64,000 bases of DNA from a virus. Shown here one piece after another: positions 26,287 through 35,949 of this stretch. The position numbers were made by a program, and so were the translations under genes. Each line of letters starts with the position of its first letter. Position 1 is the first letter of the stretch. The DNA is taken from positions 51,904-115,903 of the IMG/VR virus record IMGVR_UViG_3300030104_005320; one strand, given 5' to 3'. Under the pieces are notes generated by a model. That model did not search any database and was not told the origin of the DNA. It saw only the letters and a program-made list of their open reading frames with translations.

Positions 26287-27371
26287 AGGTATTATACATA
26301 GGAAATTACAAAGACGGGACAGGATGGGCCAATGCTTGTTGTGGAAACATATTAGCCATGGACGCTGCCGGTATAGAAGTTGTGCCAAGGGCTATAACTT
26401 TTGAAAAGCAAAGCAAGCCATATCCTAAAAGAATTAAAGAACTAGAAATTAAATACTCAAAGAAAAGCGACAACTACGATTGCGATGTTGTCGTACAACA
26501 CACACTACCGCATTTGTATTCTTACAATTCAAGATATAAAAACATTGGATTTTTTGATACTGAATCTTTCGATTTTGCTACAACCGGCTGGCAGCATTAT
26601 GCAAATATGATGGATGAGATCTGGGTTCCTAGTGAGCAAAATTTACAAGCCGCCAAAACCAGCGGTATAACTGTTCCGATAAAAATTATACCACACTCTA
26701 TAGATATGTCTGAGTATGAAAATACAGACGGTGCAAAAATTCAAGAGATGCAAAACAATTTTACTTTTGGGTTTGTTGGAGAGTTTATAGAGAGAAAAAA
26801 CTTGAAGGCATTAATCAAGGCTTTTCATATGGAATTTGACCCTAGAGAGCCTGTCAATCTTTTTATTAAAACTTCTAAATCGTCACTAGAGGATGTTCAA
26901 AAATTTTGTGGCCACATAAGAAGAGGGTTGAAACTTAGAAAAGAATACAAAGAAGAAATAGTAGTAGCCGGAATGCTAGAAAAGGTAGATTATGCTTCTG
27001 TGCTCAGTCAGGTTGATTGTTTTGTTATGCCTAGTCGTGGTGAAGCGTTTTGTATTCCCGCACTTGAAGCAATGGCACTTGGAATTCCCTCAATATACAC
27101 AGAATCAATTGGTATGGATTACTGTGTCGGAGAGGCTGTTCCCGCTAGAGTAGAGCCTTGTTTTGGAGCAATGCAGACTCTTCCAGACCTAGACACGGCA
27201 AGTAGCACATGGGCTGAGATAGATGTTCTGGAGCTATGCAAAGCAATGAGAAAGTGGTACAACAATAAAGATTTAAGTTCCTCAATTAAAGAAGAATGTA
27301 TTGAAACAGCCGCTGAGTATGACCACAAATATATTGGAATTGGCATAAAGGAGATTCTAAATGGCGGCTAG
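26283..27371 (+). CDS. Glycosyltransferase, GT4-like, 362 aa
   Basis: GT-B protein with an N-terminal VLYIGNYKDGTGWANACCGN loop, a linker GFVGEFIERKNLKALIKAF typical of the GT4 hinge, and the donor-site motif FVMPSRGEAFCIPALEAMALGIPSI. The start is GTG in a GTGA overlap with the previous gene. The acceptor is unknown. Confidence 0.88.
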   Translation: MKVLYIGNYKDGTGWANACCGNILAMDAAGIEVVPRAITFEKQSKPYPKRIKELEIKYSKKSDNYDCDVVVQHTLPHLYSYNSRYKNIGFFDTESFDFATTGWQHYANMMDEIWVPSEQNLQAAKTSGITVPIKIIPHSIDMSEYENTDGAKIQEMQNNFTFGFVGEFIERKNLKALIKAFHMEFDPREPVNLFIKTSKSSLEDVQKFCGHIRRGLKLRKEYKEEIVVAGMLEKVDYASVLSQVDCFVMPSRGEAFCIPALEAMALGIPSIYTESIGMDYCVGEAVPARVEPCFGAMQTLPDLDTASSTWAEIDVLELCKAMRKWYNNKDLSSSIKEECIETAAEYDHKYIGIGIKEILNGG

Positions 27372-28425
27372 TGCCACTGGTAGATCCGTTAGATCTATAA
27401 TGAGAAAAGTCAAAAGAGGGGACAAGCTTAATATATTAACTTTTCCCACGCATGAAAGGTACGAAGAAAACCTATGCAAAACAGGACATAATTTCTACGC
27501 TATAAACTATGGTAAAACGTGGGAGAGGCTATACGCGGATATTCCCGAAAACTACCATATCGTGAATGAAATACCAATAGATGTAGATTTTGATTTAGTT
27601 TTAAGTCACACTAGTTGTGAACGGATCAGGCTTGCAATCAACCTGCTGTCTGAAACAGACGATATAACTAAAATGAATGTTCCCATACTTAGGCATTGCC
27701 ACGTTTTGCCGAATCCCAAAATGCAAATTAGCCCAGAGATGCAGATGCAGCACTACAAAAGTGTTCCGGTGCAAAGGAACTCTTTTATATCTAGCTTCAA
27801 CAGAAAGCAATGGGGCTACGATGATGACGCTTCAATAATTGAACACGGAATGGATACTGATTTTTGGAAGCCCGACGATTCTGTGAAGCGTGAAAATTGG
27901 TGCTTATCTGTGGTTAATGACTGGCCTAATCGTGACTGGTGTTGCGGATTTGGGTTATGGTGTGCGACAGTCGGTCTAAATACTGAATACGAGATACCTA
28001 CAAGGGTTTATGGAAATAGTCCGGGATTTTCAGAAGCCGCCAAGGACACCAACCATCTAAGAGAGATATACCAATCTTCTAGCATCTTCTACAATACATC
28101 AATACATTCCCCCGTACCAACCGTTCTAATGGAGGCTATGGCTTGTGGTTGTGCTATTGTTTCTACCAACAACTGCATGATACCGGAGATAATTGAACAC
28201 GGCAAAAATGGACTACTGTCAAATGATCCTAATGAATTACGGCAGTTTCTTGAAATGCTTTTAAACAATCCAGAACTAGCTAGAAAGCTGGGAGATGAAG
28301 CAAGAAAAACTATTGTAGAAAAGTTTGGACTAGAAAGATTTATTGAAAATTGGAATGATCTTTTATATGACACTGTAGAAAATTATACATACACAACGGA
28401 GAGAGTTGATGAAAGCATATCTTAG
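27361..28425 (+). CDS. Glycosyltransferase, GT4-like, 354 aa
   Basis: GT-B enzyme with the nucleotide-sugar motif VPTVLMEAMACGCAIVSTNNCMIPEII and an ELARKLGDEARKTIVEKF tail typical of GT4. HERYEENLCKTGHNFYAIN near the N-terminus is shared in pattern with other phage-island transferases. It overlaps the preceding gene by 11 nt and the next by 17 nt. Confidence 0.87.
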   Translation: MAASATGRSVRSIMRKVKRGDKLNILTFPTHERYEENLCKTGHNFYAINYGKTWERLYADIPENYHIVNEIPIDVDFDLVLSHTSCERIRLAINLLSETDDITKMNVPILRHCHVLPNPKMQISPEMQMQHYKSVPVQRNSFISSFNRKQWGYDDDASIIEHGMDTDFWKPDDSVKRENWCLSVVNDWPNRDWCCGFGLWCATVGLNTEYEIPTRVYGNSPGFSEAAKDTNHLREIYQSSSIFYNTSIHSPVPTVLMEAMACGCAIVSTNNCMIPEIIEHGKNGLLSNDPNELRQFLEMLLNNPELARKLGDEARKTIVEKFGLERFIENWNDLLYDTVENYTYTTERVDESIS

Positions 28426-28831
28426 TTTCGTTCGCCCGGAAGACAATGCCTATAATTATTATAGAAACATAGGCAATTTTGCAAACGCAGTAATGGACAG
28501 CGAGGCAAATGAAATAGTCTGTAAAGATTTCCTGTCTTCCTTTTCTTACGATGAAGTGCCCGCTCTTATGGACCTGATTTTAAAGAAAATGAGGATCAAC
28601 TCCGAACTTACCATAGTTGAGCCTGATTTCTACCTTGCTTCAAAACATATATATAGAGGCGATATTCCTGTATCAGAGATTAATTCAAAACTTTTTGACT
28701 CTAATTCGTTAAAATCAATTTTAACCATTTCAGATATTGAATCTCTCATAACTCCATCTTTTCAAGTTGTTTCAAAACACTTAGATGAAAACAGTTGTAG
28801 ATTTGTTATAAAAGTTAGGAGATCTCAATGA
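28409..28831 (+). CDS. Possible truncated SAM-methyltransferase-like protein, 140 aa
   Basis: The stretch FLSSFSYDEVPALMDLILKKM followed by ELTIVEPDF resembles the post-motif-II region of class I methyltransferases (a leader plus IVEPD strand). However, the N-terminal SAM-binding GxGxG motif is absent. It may be a domain remnant, or a partner of the next gene. The ATG at 28409 is chosen over the TTG at 28406. Confidence 0.5.
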   Translation: MKAYLSFVRPEDNAYNYYRNIGNFANAVMDSEANEIVCKDFLSSFSYDEVPALMDLILKKMRINSELTIVEPDFYLASKHIYRGDIPVSEINSKLFDSNSLKSILTISDIESLITPSFQVVSKHLDENSCRFVIKVRRSQ

Positions 28832-29628
28832 ACAAAGTAACAACAAAGTGTGAAGATTGTGTTTTCTCTAAGACAGAAAACGATAAACAAACCGGTTGCC
28901 AGCTAGGACGAGATGAGAAGTTGGGCGTGTCAGAGACGGCAGACGAGGGATATTTTATTCTAGAAAGATTTTGCAATACTTACCGGCCCGATCAATGGCT
29001 AGAAGATTTAAACTTTGAAGAGTCTATGGACACGAAGAAAACCGTGATGGACGAGATTGTTCCTAGAATTGGATTTTTTATACGTTTAGACACAGGAGAT
29101 GAAACTCCAACCAATAGTGAACTAAATCATACCCTTCAGTCAATATCACAAATAGAACACGGGCCTCCAGCTTTTGTCGCCGTCATCAACGACAAAGTAG
29201 AATTTAATGAACTTATATGGTCTTTATTCTTAAAATATTTCGAAAACTCCACTACAAAATATCACATTGTTCAACTAAAAAACAAACCAGAAACAGATAT
29301 GAAGCATTTGGATGAAGCCTTTTCTCATGCTCAAAACGGATGGCTGTATTCGACAACCAGCGGAGAGTCTGTGCCAAAAGATGTTGTCAGCAAACTACAT
29401 AAAAATATAAACATAGACATGAAACAATTAATGTTGGTTGAGCCATATGATAACTACAACGGCCTCATGTTCCCTACATTTGTTTTTAAATTTTTAAAAG
29501 GGAATAGGTCTAAAATTTTTCAAGACGAGATGATGGATAGCCGTCCATTTTTAGAAAAAATGAAAGCCGCTGAAAAACGAGGAAATACAAAAACTATTTT
29601 TAGCTGGGAGGAATTCAATGCTTCCTAA
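28828..29628 (+). CDS. Hypothetical protein with N-terminal Cys cluster and GT-A-like domain, 266 aa
   Basis: The N-terminus has cysteines in a CEDCVFS...GCQLG...FCNTY pattern, probably a zinc site. The remainder (PRIGFFIRLDTGDE, then AFVAVINDKVEFNELIWSLF) resembles the core of a GT2 fold without a clear DxD. It overlaps both neighbours. A transferase or accessory protein for the adjacent GT2 gene is plausible. Confidence 0.55.
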   Translation: MNKVTTKCEDCVFSKTENDKQTGCQLGRDEKLGVSETADEGYFILERFCNTYRPDQWLEDLNFEESMDTKKTVMDEIVPRIGFFIRLDTGDETPTNSELNHTLQSISQIEHGPPAFVAVINDKVEFNELIWSLFLKYFENSTTKYHIVQLKNKPETDMKHLDEAFSHAQNGWLYSTTSGESVPKDVVSKLHKNINIDMKQLMLVEPYDNYNGLMFPTFVFKFLKGNRSKIFQDEMMDSRPFLEKMKAAEKRGNTKTIFSWEEFNAS

Positions 29629-30355
29629 AGTAGCTATTATTTGTGCTAATTACAACTATGGAAATTTTGTCATAGACGCAGTAAAGAGTATTGAAAATCA
29701 AACCTATAAAGGTCCAATAAGAATATATGTTGTAGATGACGGATCTTCGGACGACTCTTTGGAAAAACTGACATCATATTCTGAAGAAAAAAACGACAAG
29801 GATAAGTATCACTTTATTAGAATAAAAAACTCTGGAGCAAGTGTCGCAAGGAATACAGCCATAAATGCGGCTTGGCACTGGGCAGATATTTTTGGTATAT
29901 TAGACTCGGACGACGCATATTACCCTGAAAAGATAGAAAAGCTAGTAGCCAAACTTGTCGAACATAAAGAAGTAGGAGTGGCATACGCTGACTACAAAAA
30001 TGTATCTCCTGTTTTTTCTAAAAGAGAATTCAAAACCGCTTATGATAAAATAACCTTACTCCAAAGATGTATTGTTCACAGCAATTCGCTAATTAAAAAA
30101 GAATACTTAGAAAAAGTCAGACTACCAAACGGAGAGTTTTTTGACAGCAAGTTACACGGTCCAGCTAGCGAAGGGTTCATAGGATGCACAGAAGACTATG
30201 ATTTATGGCTTAGACTTTCTAATCATTGCATTATCACGCATGTTCCAGAATGTCTGGCTATAGCCAATCAACACGATAATAACCAGTCTAAAAAAATGAC
30301 TCCTGAAATATTCCAAAAAAACGCCCAAACCATAAGACAAAGAGCGGGTATTTAA
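29618..30355 (+). CDS. Glycosyltransferase family 2, 245 aa
   Basis: Classic GT-A GT2 domain: VAIICANYNYGNFVIDAVKSI, IYVVDDGSSDDSLEKL, NSGASVARNTAINAA and LDSDDAYYPEKIEKL (the DxD motif). The acceptor side has CTEDYDLWLRLS. It overlaps the nucleotidyltransferase gene by one base. Confidence 0.93.
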   Translation: MLPKVAIICANYNYGNFVIDAVKSIENQTYKGPIRIYVVDDGSSDDSLEKLTSYSEEKNDKDKYHFIRIKNSGASVARNTAINAAWHWADIFGILDSDDAYYPEKIEKLVAKLVEHKEVGVAYADYKNVSPVFSKREFKTAYDKITLLQRCIVHSNSLIKKEYLEKVRLPNGEFFDSKLHGPASEGFIGCTEDYDLWLRLSNHCIITHVPECLAIANQHDNNQSKKMTPEIFQKNAQTIRQRAGI

Positions 30356-31065
30356 TGGCCAGATTTGTAACTAAAATAACAAACAAAAAAACACCGACTT
30401 TTCTAAAGGGAGATCTGGCTGTTGCTATTCTTTCTGCCGGAAGTGGCAGCAGAATCAGATCTTACGAACCGAGAAGCCTACTTAAAATAGGAAACGAATC
30501 TCTAATTGATCATCAAATTAAAACGGTCAATCAATGTTTTGAAGACCCTGAAATAATTAGTGTTATTGGCTGTCACGCAAAAAAAATAATAAAAAAGACA
30601 AAAGGCAAAACACGTATAATAGAAAATCAACTACACGAAACTAGCAACTCTTCAGAGAGTTTGAGGCTAGCATTTAATAGCACGTTGAAAAAAAGTATGC
30701 TTTTCATGCATGGAGATCTTTATTTCAACGAAGGCACACTAAAAACGCTAGACTACAGTAAGTCGTTTATTATAATAGATACCAAAAATCAAATGAAAGA
30801 CAACGAAGTAGGTGTAACAATATCAGAGGGTAGTGCCGCAATAATGTCTTACGGCCTACCAACTAAATGGGCACAGATAGCCTTTTTGACAGGAAGAGAA
30901 TATAAAATATTAAAAAATATTTTTAACAAATATGAAACGCATGATAAAAAGAAATTGTCTTTTGAGATTATAAATATGATTATTAACATGGGTGGCAAGT
31001 TTTCGTGTCACGAACCGGAAAAAATGTCTATAGTCGAAATAGACAGAATAAAGGATATTAAATGA
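30355..31065 (+). CDS. Sugar-phosphate nucleotidyltransferase-like, 236 aa
   Basis: NTP-transferase fold: AILSAGSGSRIRSYEPRSLL is the nucleotide-binding Gly loop, followed by SLIDHQI. MLFMHGDLYFNE gives the metal Asp. It lacks the C-terminal left-handed beta-helix of bifunctional enzymes. It probably charges a sugar phosphate with NDP or CMP; the nucleotide cannot be predicted. Confidence 0.75.
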   Translation: MARFVTKITNKKTPTFLKGDLAVAILSAGSGSRIRSYEPRSLLKIGNESLIDHQIKTVNQCFEDPEIISVIGCHAKKIIKKTKGKTRIIENQLHETSNSSESLRLAFNSTLKKSMLFMHGDLYFNEGTLKTLDYSKSFIIIDTKNQMKDNEVGVTISEGSAAIMSYGLPTKWAQIAFLTGREYKILKNIFNKYETHDKKKLSFEIINMIINMGGKFSCHEPEKMSIVEIDRIKDIK

Positions 31066-32099
31066 AAATACTGATTTCTAGTGATGGCCTACATGCACAC
31101 TTTTACCAAAGGTCAGCTTGGATAAATGCTTTTGAAGCGTGCGGCATACAGACTTATTTTTGGGACTGCAAACAAGTTCCTGCATTCGATGTTTTCGACG
31201 CTTTCGAACCGGATTTGTTTTTAGGACAGTCTTACAACCTAACTCCCGATTTAATAAAGTGTATATACGAAAGACCGCATCTCAAAGTGGGCCTCCGTTC
31301 AGGAGACTGGGGAGATCAAGAAAAAGAAGTAGATAAAACCAAATACAATATACTATATTGCTCTGAACAAGAAAAGCAGATTTTAAAAAAGCTAAAAGAA
31401 GAGACTGGACAGCCAGAGTTTGTTCACATTCATTACAACGATGAAGAAATCCAAAGAACACACAATCATTTTGAAACTATAGGGATTAAGCCAGTGTCGA
31501 TTATGATGTGTGCGGACACGACGATATATAACGATGCGGAGCCACAAGAAGATCTGAGGTGCGACATAGGATTTGTTGGCGGGTATTGGCCATATAAAGG
31601 TCAAGTTATAAATGAATATCTTTTTCCTATGCTTGATTCATTTAAGTACAAGGTTAAAATATTTGGCAACAGTCCTTGGCCAGCAAACCAATACTGCGGA
31701 GTGATCGATGACGACCAATTAAAAGATTTATTTGTATCGGCTAAAATATGTCCAAATTTAAGTGAGCCACATGCACAAAAATTTGGTATTGATGTAAACG
31801 AAAGAATATTTAAAATACTCTGCTCTGGCGGATTCTGTATATCTGATTATGTTAAATCTTATGAGATGTTTGGAGACGGGGTTGTCCTAGCGAAAACTCC
31901 AGAAGATTTTAGAGATAAAATAAAATACTACCTAGAAAACCATAATGAGCGTGTTATTATTAGCAAAAGAGGGCAACAATACGTAAGACAAAACCACACA
32001 GGATTTCACAGAGTTTCTAAGCTTCTAAAATCCTTTGGATATGAAGATCTGTCTAATAACATTATTGAAAAATACAAGGAATTGATTAATGAGAACTAA
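31062..32099 (+). CDS. CgeB-like glycosyltransferase (GT-B), 345 aa
   Basis: The N-terminus is KILISSDGLHAHFYQRSAW. The C-terminal region NERIFKILCSGGFCISDYVKSYEMFGDGVVLAK, then the YVRQNHTGFHRV tail, follows the CgeB/DUF3880-associated transferase pattern, in which a single domain repeats a donor-binding motif. It overlaps fcl by 11 nt. Confidence 0.75.
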   Translation: MKILISSDGLHAHFYQRSAWINAFEACGIQTYFWDCKQVPAFDVFDAFEPDLFLGQSYNLTPDLIKCIYERPHLKVGLRSGDWGDQEKEVDKTKYNILYCSEQEKQILKKLKEETGQPEFVHIHYNDEEIQRTHNHFETIGIKPVSIMMCADTTIYNDAEPQEDLRCDIGFVGGYWPYKGQVINEYLFPMLDSFKYKVKIFGNSPWPANQYCGVIDDDQLKDLFVSAKICPNLSEPHAQKFGIDVNERIFKILCSGGFCISDYVKSYEMFGDGVVLAKTPEDFRDKIKYYLENHNERVIISKRGQQYVRQNHTGFHRVSKLLKSFGYEDLSNNIIEKYKELINEN

Positions 32100-33057
32100 A
32101 GTTTTGGTCACTGGTGCTAATGGTTTTTTAGGCAAAGCCGTGTGTAAAAACATTAGAAACGTCAATAAGTATAAAGTGCTGCCCTTGCATGGTAAATCTG
32201 AATGGGATTTGACAAAACAAAAATATGTAGACTATGCCCTTCAACAATATGAACCCGATGTTGTTGTTCATCTGGCCGCTACGGTAGGAGGCATAGGTGC
32301 AAATAAAGAAAATCCCGGCCTATTTATGTATGATAATTTGTGTATGGGTATGAATCTGATAGAATCCTGTAGAAAATATGGCAAGTTAAAAAAGTTTGTC
32401 ATGGTTGGAACCGTATGTGCTTATCCAAAATTTACCCCAGTTCCATTTAAAGAGTCGGATCTTTGGAACGGCTACCCCGAAGAAACTAATGCACCTTATG
32501 GTATTGCTAAAAAGGCTCTTATGGAACTACTGATAGCCTATAAGTCGCAATACAATTTCAATGCTGTTAATTTAATACCAGTAAATATGTATGGACCTAA
32601 CGATAACTTCAATCCAGAAATAAGCCATGTCATACCGGCCTTGATTTTAAAAATAGATAGAGCTATGCATGTGGGCAAAAAAGAAATAGAGCTATGGGGA
32701 ACGGGAGAAGCTAGTAGAGAATTTTTGTATGTTGACGATTGTGCGGAGGCGATTACCAAGTCTATAGAGGCGGAAGTTGATCCAAGCCCCATAAACATAG
32801 GAACAGGAAAAGAAATCAAAATAAAAGATTTAATTACCAGACTTGCAAAACTCATGGGGTATGCAGGGGACATAAAATTTAATTCTGATCTTCCCGATGG
32901 CCAGCCAAGAAGATGTTTAGACACTAAAAAAGCAACTGAAGAACTTGGATTTACTGCAAAGACAAGCCTTCATGAAGGATTAAAAAATACCGTAAGTTGG
33001 TACTACAATAACAAGGAACAGTATAAATTCAATGATTACTTCGATTATATTCAGTAA
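32089..33057 (+). CDS. fcl: GDP-L-fucose synthase
   Basis: NADP-dependent epimerase/reductase making GDP-L-fucose from GDP-4-keto-6-deoxymannose. TGANGFLG is the Rossmann loop and AATVGGIGANKENPG is typical of the family. VGTVCAYPKF and APYGIAKKAL supply the active-site region with YxxxK. MYGPNDNFNPEISHVIPAL is diagnostic. At 322 aa it is the normal length. No GDP-mannose dehydratase is in the window, so the substrate would come from the host or another phage gene. It pairs in theory with the GT10 domain at 52444. Confidence 0.92.
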   Translation: MRTKVLVTGANGFLGKAVCKNIRNVNKYKVLPLHGKSEWDLTKQKYVDYALQQYEPDVVVHLAATVGGIGANKENPGLFMYDNLCMGMNLIESCRKYGKLKKFVMVGTVCAYPKFTPVPFKESDLWNGYPEETNAPYGIAKKALMELLIAYKSQYNFNAVNLIPVNMYGPNDNFNPEISHVIPALILKIDRAMHVGKKEIELWGTGEASREFLYVDDCAEAITKSIEAEVDPSPINIGTGKEIKIKDLITRLAKLMGYAGDIKFNSDLPDGQPRRCLDTKKATEELGFTAKTSLHEGLKNTVSWYYNNKEQYKFNDYFDYIQ

Positions 33058-33871
33058 AGATAGACCTCTACAGCTAGATCTATGTTTAAAAAGTCTAAAT
33101 AAAAATTTTCCTGATTCTGAAAACTTAGTCATTTATAATAACTCTTCTGAGTTTGTAGAGTCATATGAAATTCTAAAATCAGAGCATTCTCAGGTTGAAT
33201 ATTGGCCGCAGAGCAATTCTCTTTTTTCAGATATATACTTAGCGGCACAAAGCTCGGATAATGATTATATTTGCTTTTTTACAGACGATGATATCTTTTA
33301 TAAAAAGTGTCTTCCTATAAGACAAGACATATTAGATAATAAAGATGTCATGTGTCTCTCATTAAGGATGGGGGCTAATATTAATCAAAGATCCCATGAA
33401 GGTAATATTTTTCAAGACGTAGCCGCCGAGATGTATCAATTAGACGAAAACACGATATGCTGGAATAAAACTAGAAATGCCTATGGCTCCTATTGGTCGT
33501 ATTCTTTGTCTGTAGACGGTCACATATTTAGGAAGCAAGACATCTTAGATATTTTTGACGAAATGAACTACCTGAACGAGAGATATAGATGGACACAAAC
33601 CCCAAATACAATAGAGTCAATTATGCAAAGATTCTGGACAACTACTCCACCTATGATGGCTTCTTTTCCGCATAGCGTTGTTGTCAATAGTCCAAATAAC
33701 AGGGTGCAAGACAGCCATCTCGCCAATAAATCTGGCGAAGTTTACGACTATACATCAAAAGATCTTTTAGAAAAATACATGCAGGGATCAAGAATAAATA
33801 TTGACAATCTTGACTTTGGTGAAATAAAATGCCCACACACAGAAATTGATATTATCAAAGGATTAGAATGA
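33032..33871 (+). CDS. GT-A-type glycosyltransferase, 279 aa
   Basis: Starts ITSIIFSKDRPLQLDLCLKSL, a GT2-type opening. CFFTDDDIF supplies an acidic DxD-like motif. The middle contains SYWSYSLSVDGHIFRKQD. It overlaps fcl by 26 nt and the FkbM gene by 4 nt. The family number is not certain; GT2-like is the best guess. Confidence 0.72.
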   Translation: MITSIIFSKDRPLQLDLCLKSLNKNFPDSENLVIYNNSSEFVESYEILKSEHSQVEYWPQSNSLFSDIYLAAQSSDNDYICFFTDDDIFYKKCLPIRQDILDNKDVMCLSLRMGANINQRSHEGNIFQDVAAEMYQLDENTICWNKTRNAYGSYWSYSLSVDGHIFRKQDILDIFDEMNYLNERYRWTQTPNTIESIMQRFWTTTPPMMASFPHSVVVNSPNNRVQDSHLANKSGEVYDYTSKDLLEKYMQGSRINIDNLDFGEIKCPHTEIDIIKGLE

Positions 33872-34488
33872 TATTTAGTATTGCAAAAATAAATAAAGCG
33901 TTTCCAATCACTGGAGCAATTCATGTTGGTGCTTTTGCCGGAGAAGAACTTGGTCACTATAGAAGCTTAGGGCTTACAAACACTGTAATGTTTGAGCCGC
34001 AAAAAAATTTGTATGATCGACTTCTTCCAAAAATGATATTAGATGAAAAAATACACAACGTGGCACTTGGGTCTTCCTGTGGCACTATGGATATGTACAT
34101 ATCTCACAGAGAGGGAGGCATAGAAATGGGATCTGGTGCCTCTAGTTCTTTGTTAAAACCTAAAGTGCATCTCCAAGAACATCCGGAAGTTACATTTCCA
34201 GAAGTACAAAAAGTAGAAGTTAAAACTCTAGACGAATATTATGACGAGAACTATAACTTTTTAAACATAGATGTTCAAGGTTATGAGCTAGAGGTTTTGA
34301 AGGGCGGTGTAAAAACCTTAAACAATATTCAAGCAATGGTGGTAGAGGTTAACAGAGATGAAGTATATGAAGGTTGTCCGCAATTAGAGGACATTACCGA
34401 ATTTCTATCTCCTCTTGGCTTTACAATGGTAGACATAGCATGGCAATCTAAAAGCTGGGGAGACGCTATATATGCAAAAACAAAATAA
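33868..34488 (+). CDS. FkbM-family methyltransferase, 206 aa
   Basis: Class I SAM-dependent O-methyltransferase of the FkbM type. The SAM site is GAIHVGAFAGEELGHYRSLG, with VMFEPQKNLYDRL after it. FLNIDVQGYELEVLKGGVKTL is the FkbM signature, and AMVVEVNRDEVYEG follows. It likely methylates a sugar of the glycan. ATGA overlap with the upstream gene. Confidence 0.92.
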   Translation: MIFSIAKINKAFPITGAIHVGAFAGEELGHYRSLGLTNTVMFEPQKNLYDRLLPKMILDEKIHNVALGSSCGTMDMYISHREGGIEMGSGASSSLLKPKVHLQEHPEVTFPEVQKVEVKTLDEYYDENYNFLNIDVQGYELEVLKGGVKTLNNIQAMVVEVNRDEVYEGCPQLEDITEFLSPLGFTMVDIAWQSKSWGDAIYAKTK

Positions 34489-35230
34489 TATTAGTATTGT
34501 GACTGGAACTCTTAACAGGGTTGAATATCTTGAAGCTCTTGTTGCCAACACCGTAGAGTCGGATAGCAGATTAGAGCTTGTATTGGTTGATGGAGGAAGC
34601 ACAGACGGAACAATTGAGTTTATAGAGAATTTTATAAACCATCCAAGAATTAAACTTATTAAATATGGAAAGCGTAGCCCTTATCCCCATTATATGAATC
34701 TGGGAATACAAAACGCATCGTGTGAATTGGTATGCCAGTGGAATGATGACGTTATTATGACTAGTCTTGGCTGGCAGAAAGTTTTTAACTCCATAGACGA
34801 TGAACACGACGCATATCTATTTAACTGGAAAGAGGGCAACTTTCCAGATACGATTGATGCTCAATGGCTAAAGTGCGACCACATGAGAGACAACGGATGG
34901 ATCATATGCAACAATGCCGACTACACATATCCACAAATGGTCGGAGAGCGAAGAGGCGAAGTTGTCATGAACTACGGCATTTATAAAAAGGACATATTTA
35001 GAAAACATGGCCTATACGATAAAGGCTACCGCTATTACTGTGCAGACGGCGAAATGGCGATGCGTGCATACTATCAAGGCTGTAAATTTAAGTCGTTGAT
35101 CGATGTCAAAGTTTGTGTGCTTCCGGCAGAGAAAAGAGCGATAATGTACAATGAAGATATACAAAGATACAATAAAGATTGTCAAAACTATGTTAACGGA
35201 AAATTTGAAAAGGAATATGAATACCTATGA
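34472..35230 (+). CDS. Glycosyltransferase family 2, 252 aa
   Basis: GT2 signature: ISIVTGTLNRVEYLEALVANTV, ELVLVDGGSTDGTIEFIENF, and the DxD-like CQWNDDVIMTSLGW. The C-terminal YRYYCADGEMAMRAYYQG corresponds to the acceptor-side ED loop. It overlaps the FkbM gene by 17 nt and the next by 4 nt. Confidence 0.9.
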   Translation: MQKQNNISIVTGTLNRVEYLEALVANTVESDSRLELVLVDGGSTDGTIEFIENFINHPRIKLIKYGKRSPYPHYMNLGIQNASCELVCQWNDDVIMTSLGWQKVFNSIDDEHDAYLFNWKEGNFPDTIDAQWLKCDHMRDNGWIICNNADYTYPQMVGERRGEVVMNYGIYKKDIFRKHGLYDKGYRYYCADGEMAMRAYYQGCKFKSLIDVKVCVLPAEKRAIMYNEDIQRYNKDCQNYVNGKFEKEYEYL

Positions 35231-35949
35231 GAAAATACATTTCATTTACGCTATATGGAGACAACCCCAAATATGTAGAAGGGATGCACCGAAACATAGA
35301 AATGAAAGATGAATTTTATCCAGATTGGGATATCATTATATTTCACGATGACAGCGTTGCACCGGAAGTTTTAGAAACACTTTCTCAAAATGCAGAACTT
35401 AGAAACATGACAGACTCTGGAATTTTAGCTGCTAGCTGGAGGTTCTGTGTAATAGATGAACCGGATGTGGAAAGGTTTATTGTTAGAGATTCTGATTCTA
35501 GGTTTTCTGCTAGAGAAGCAGCAGCCGTTCAAGAATGGGAACAAGAAGACACTAGGCTGCACATCATGAGAGATCATCCCCATCATGGATATGTTATTCT
35601 TGGAGGAATGTGGGGCGTAAAAGTAGACAGGGAATTCGAAAATGCCAACCTTAGAGATATTCTCCTATATTATCAAGGGGGAGCAGTTGAAGATATGACT
35701 AATAGAGAGCATTGGTCAATGACAGATATGAATTTCTTGAGAGATGCGGTCTATCCTCACTCAGCTCTAGAAGAAGGAAACTCTACGATACATGCGGCTA
35801 CAGATTATATGCACAAAGTTTCTTGGCAAAACGAACCTTGGTCAAAGGATTTTCCAACCCCTAGAAACGCCGATAAAAACTTTGTAGGAGAAATATTTGA
35901 TTTTGTAAATGGAGAAGAAGTTAGAGGGCCGCAATATGCGGAGCTTTAG
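35227..35949 (+). CDS. Putative glycosyltransferase (paralogue of the 52444 C-terminal domain), 240 aa
   Basis: YISFTLYGDNPKYVEGM, YPDWDIIIFHDDSV, FIVRDSDSRFS (DxD), MRDHPHHGYVILGGMWG and WSMTDMNFLRDAVYP align in order with the C-terminal half of the protein at 52444-54033. There ISFSLYGSD, YPDWEWRFYIGDS, IFRDADSVI, MRDHYWH and LGGMWGIKGG occur. The order and DxD suggest a GT-A transferase family. The sugar is unknown. Confidence 0.7.
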   Translation: MRKYISFTLYGDNPKYVEGMHRNIEMKDEFYPDWDIIIFHDDSVAPEVLETLSQNAELRNMTDSGILAASWRFCVIDEPDVERFIVRDSDSRFSAREAAAVQEWEQEDTRLHIMRDHPHHGYVILGGMWGVKVDREFENANLRDILLYYQGGAVEDMTNREHWSMTDMNFLRDAVYPHSALEEGNSTIHAATDYMHKVSWQNEPWSKDFPTPRNADKNFVGEIFDFVNGEEVRGPQYAEL

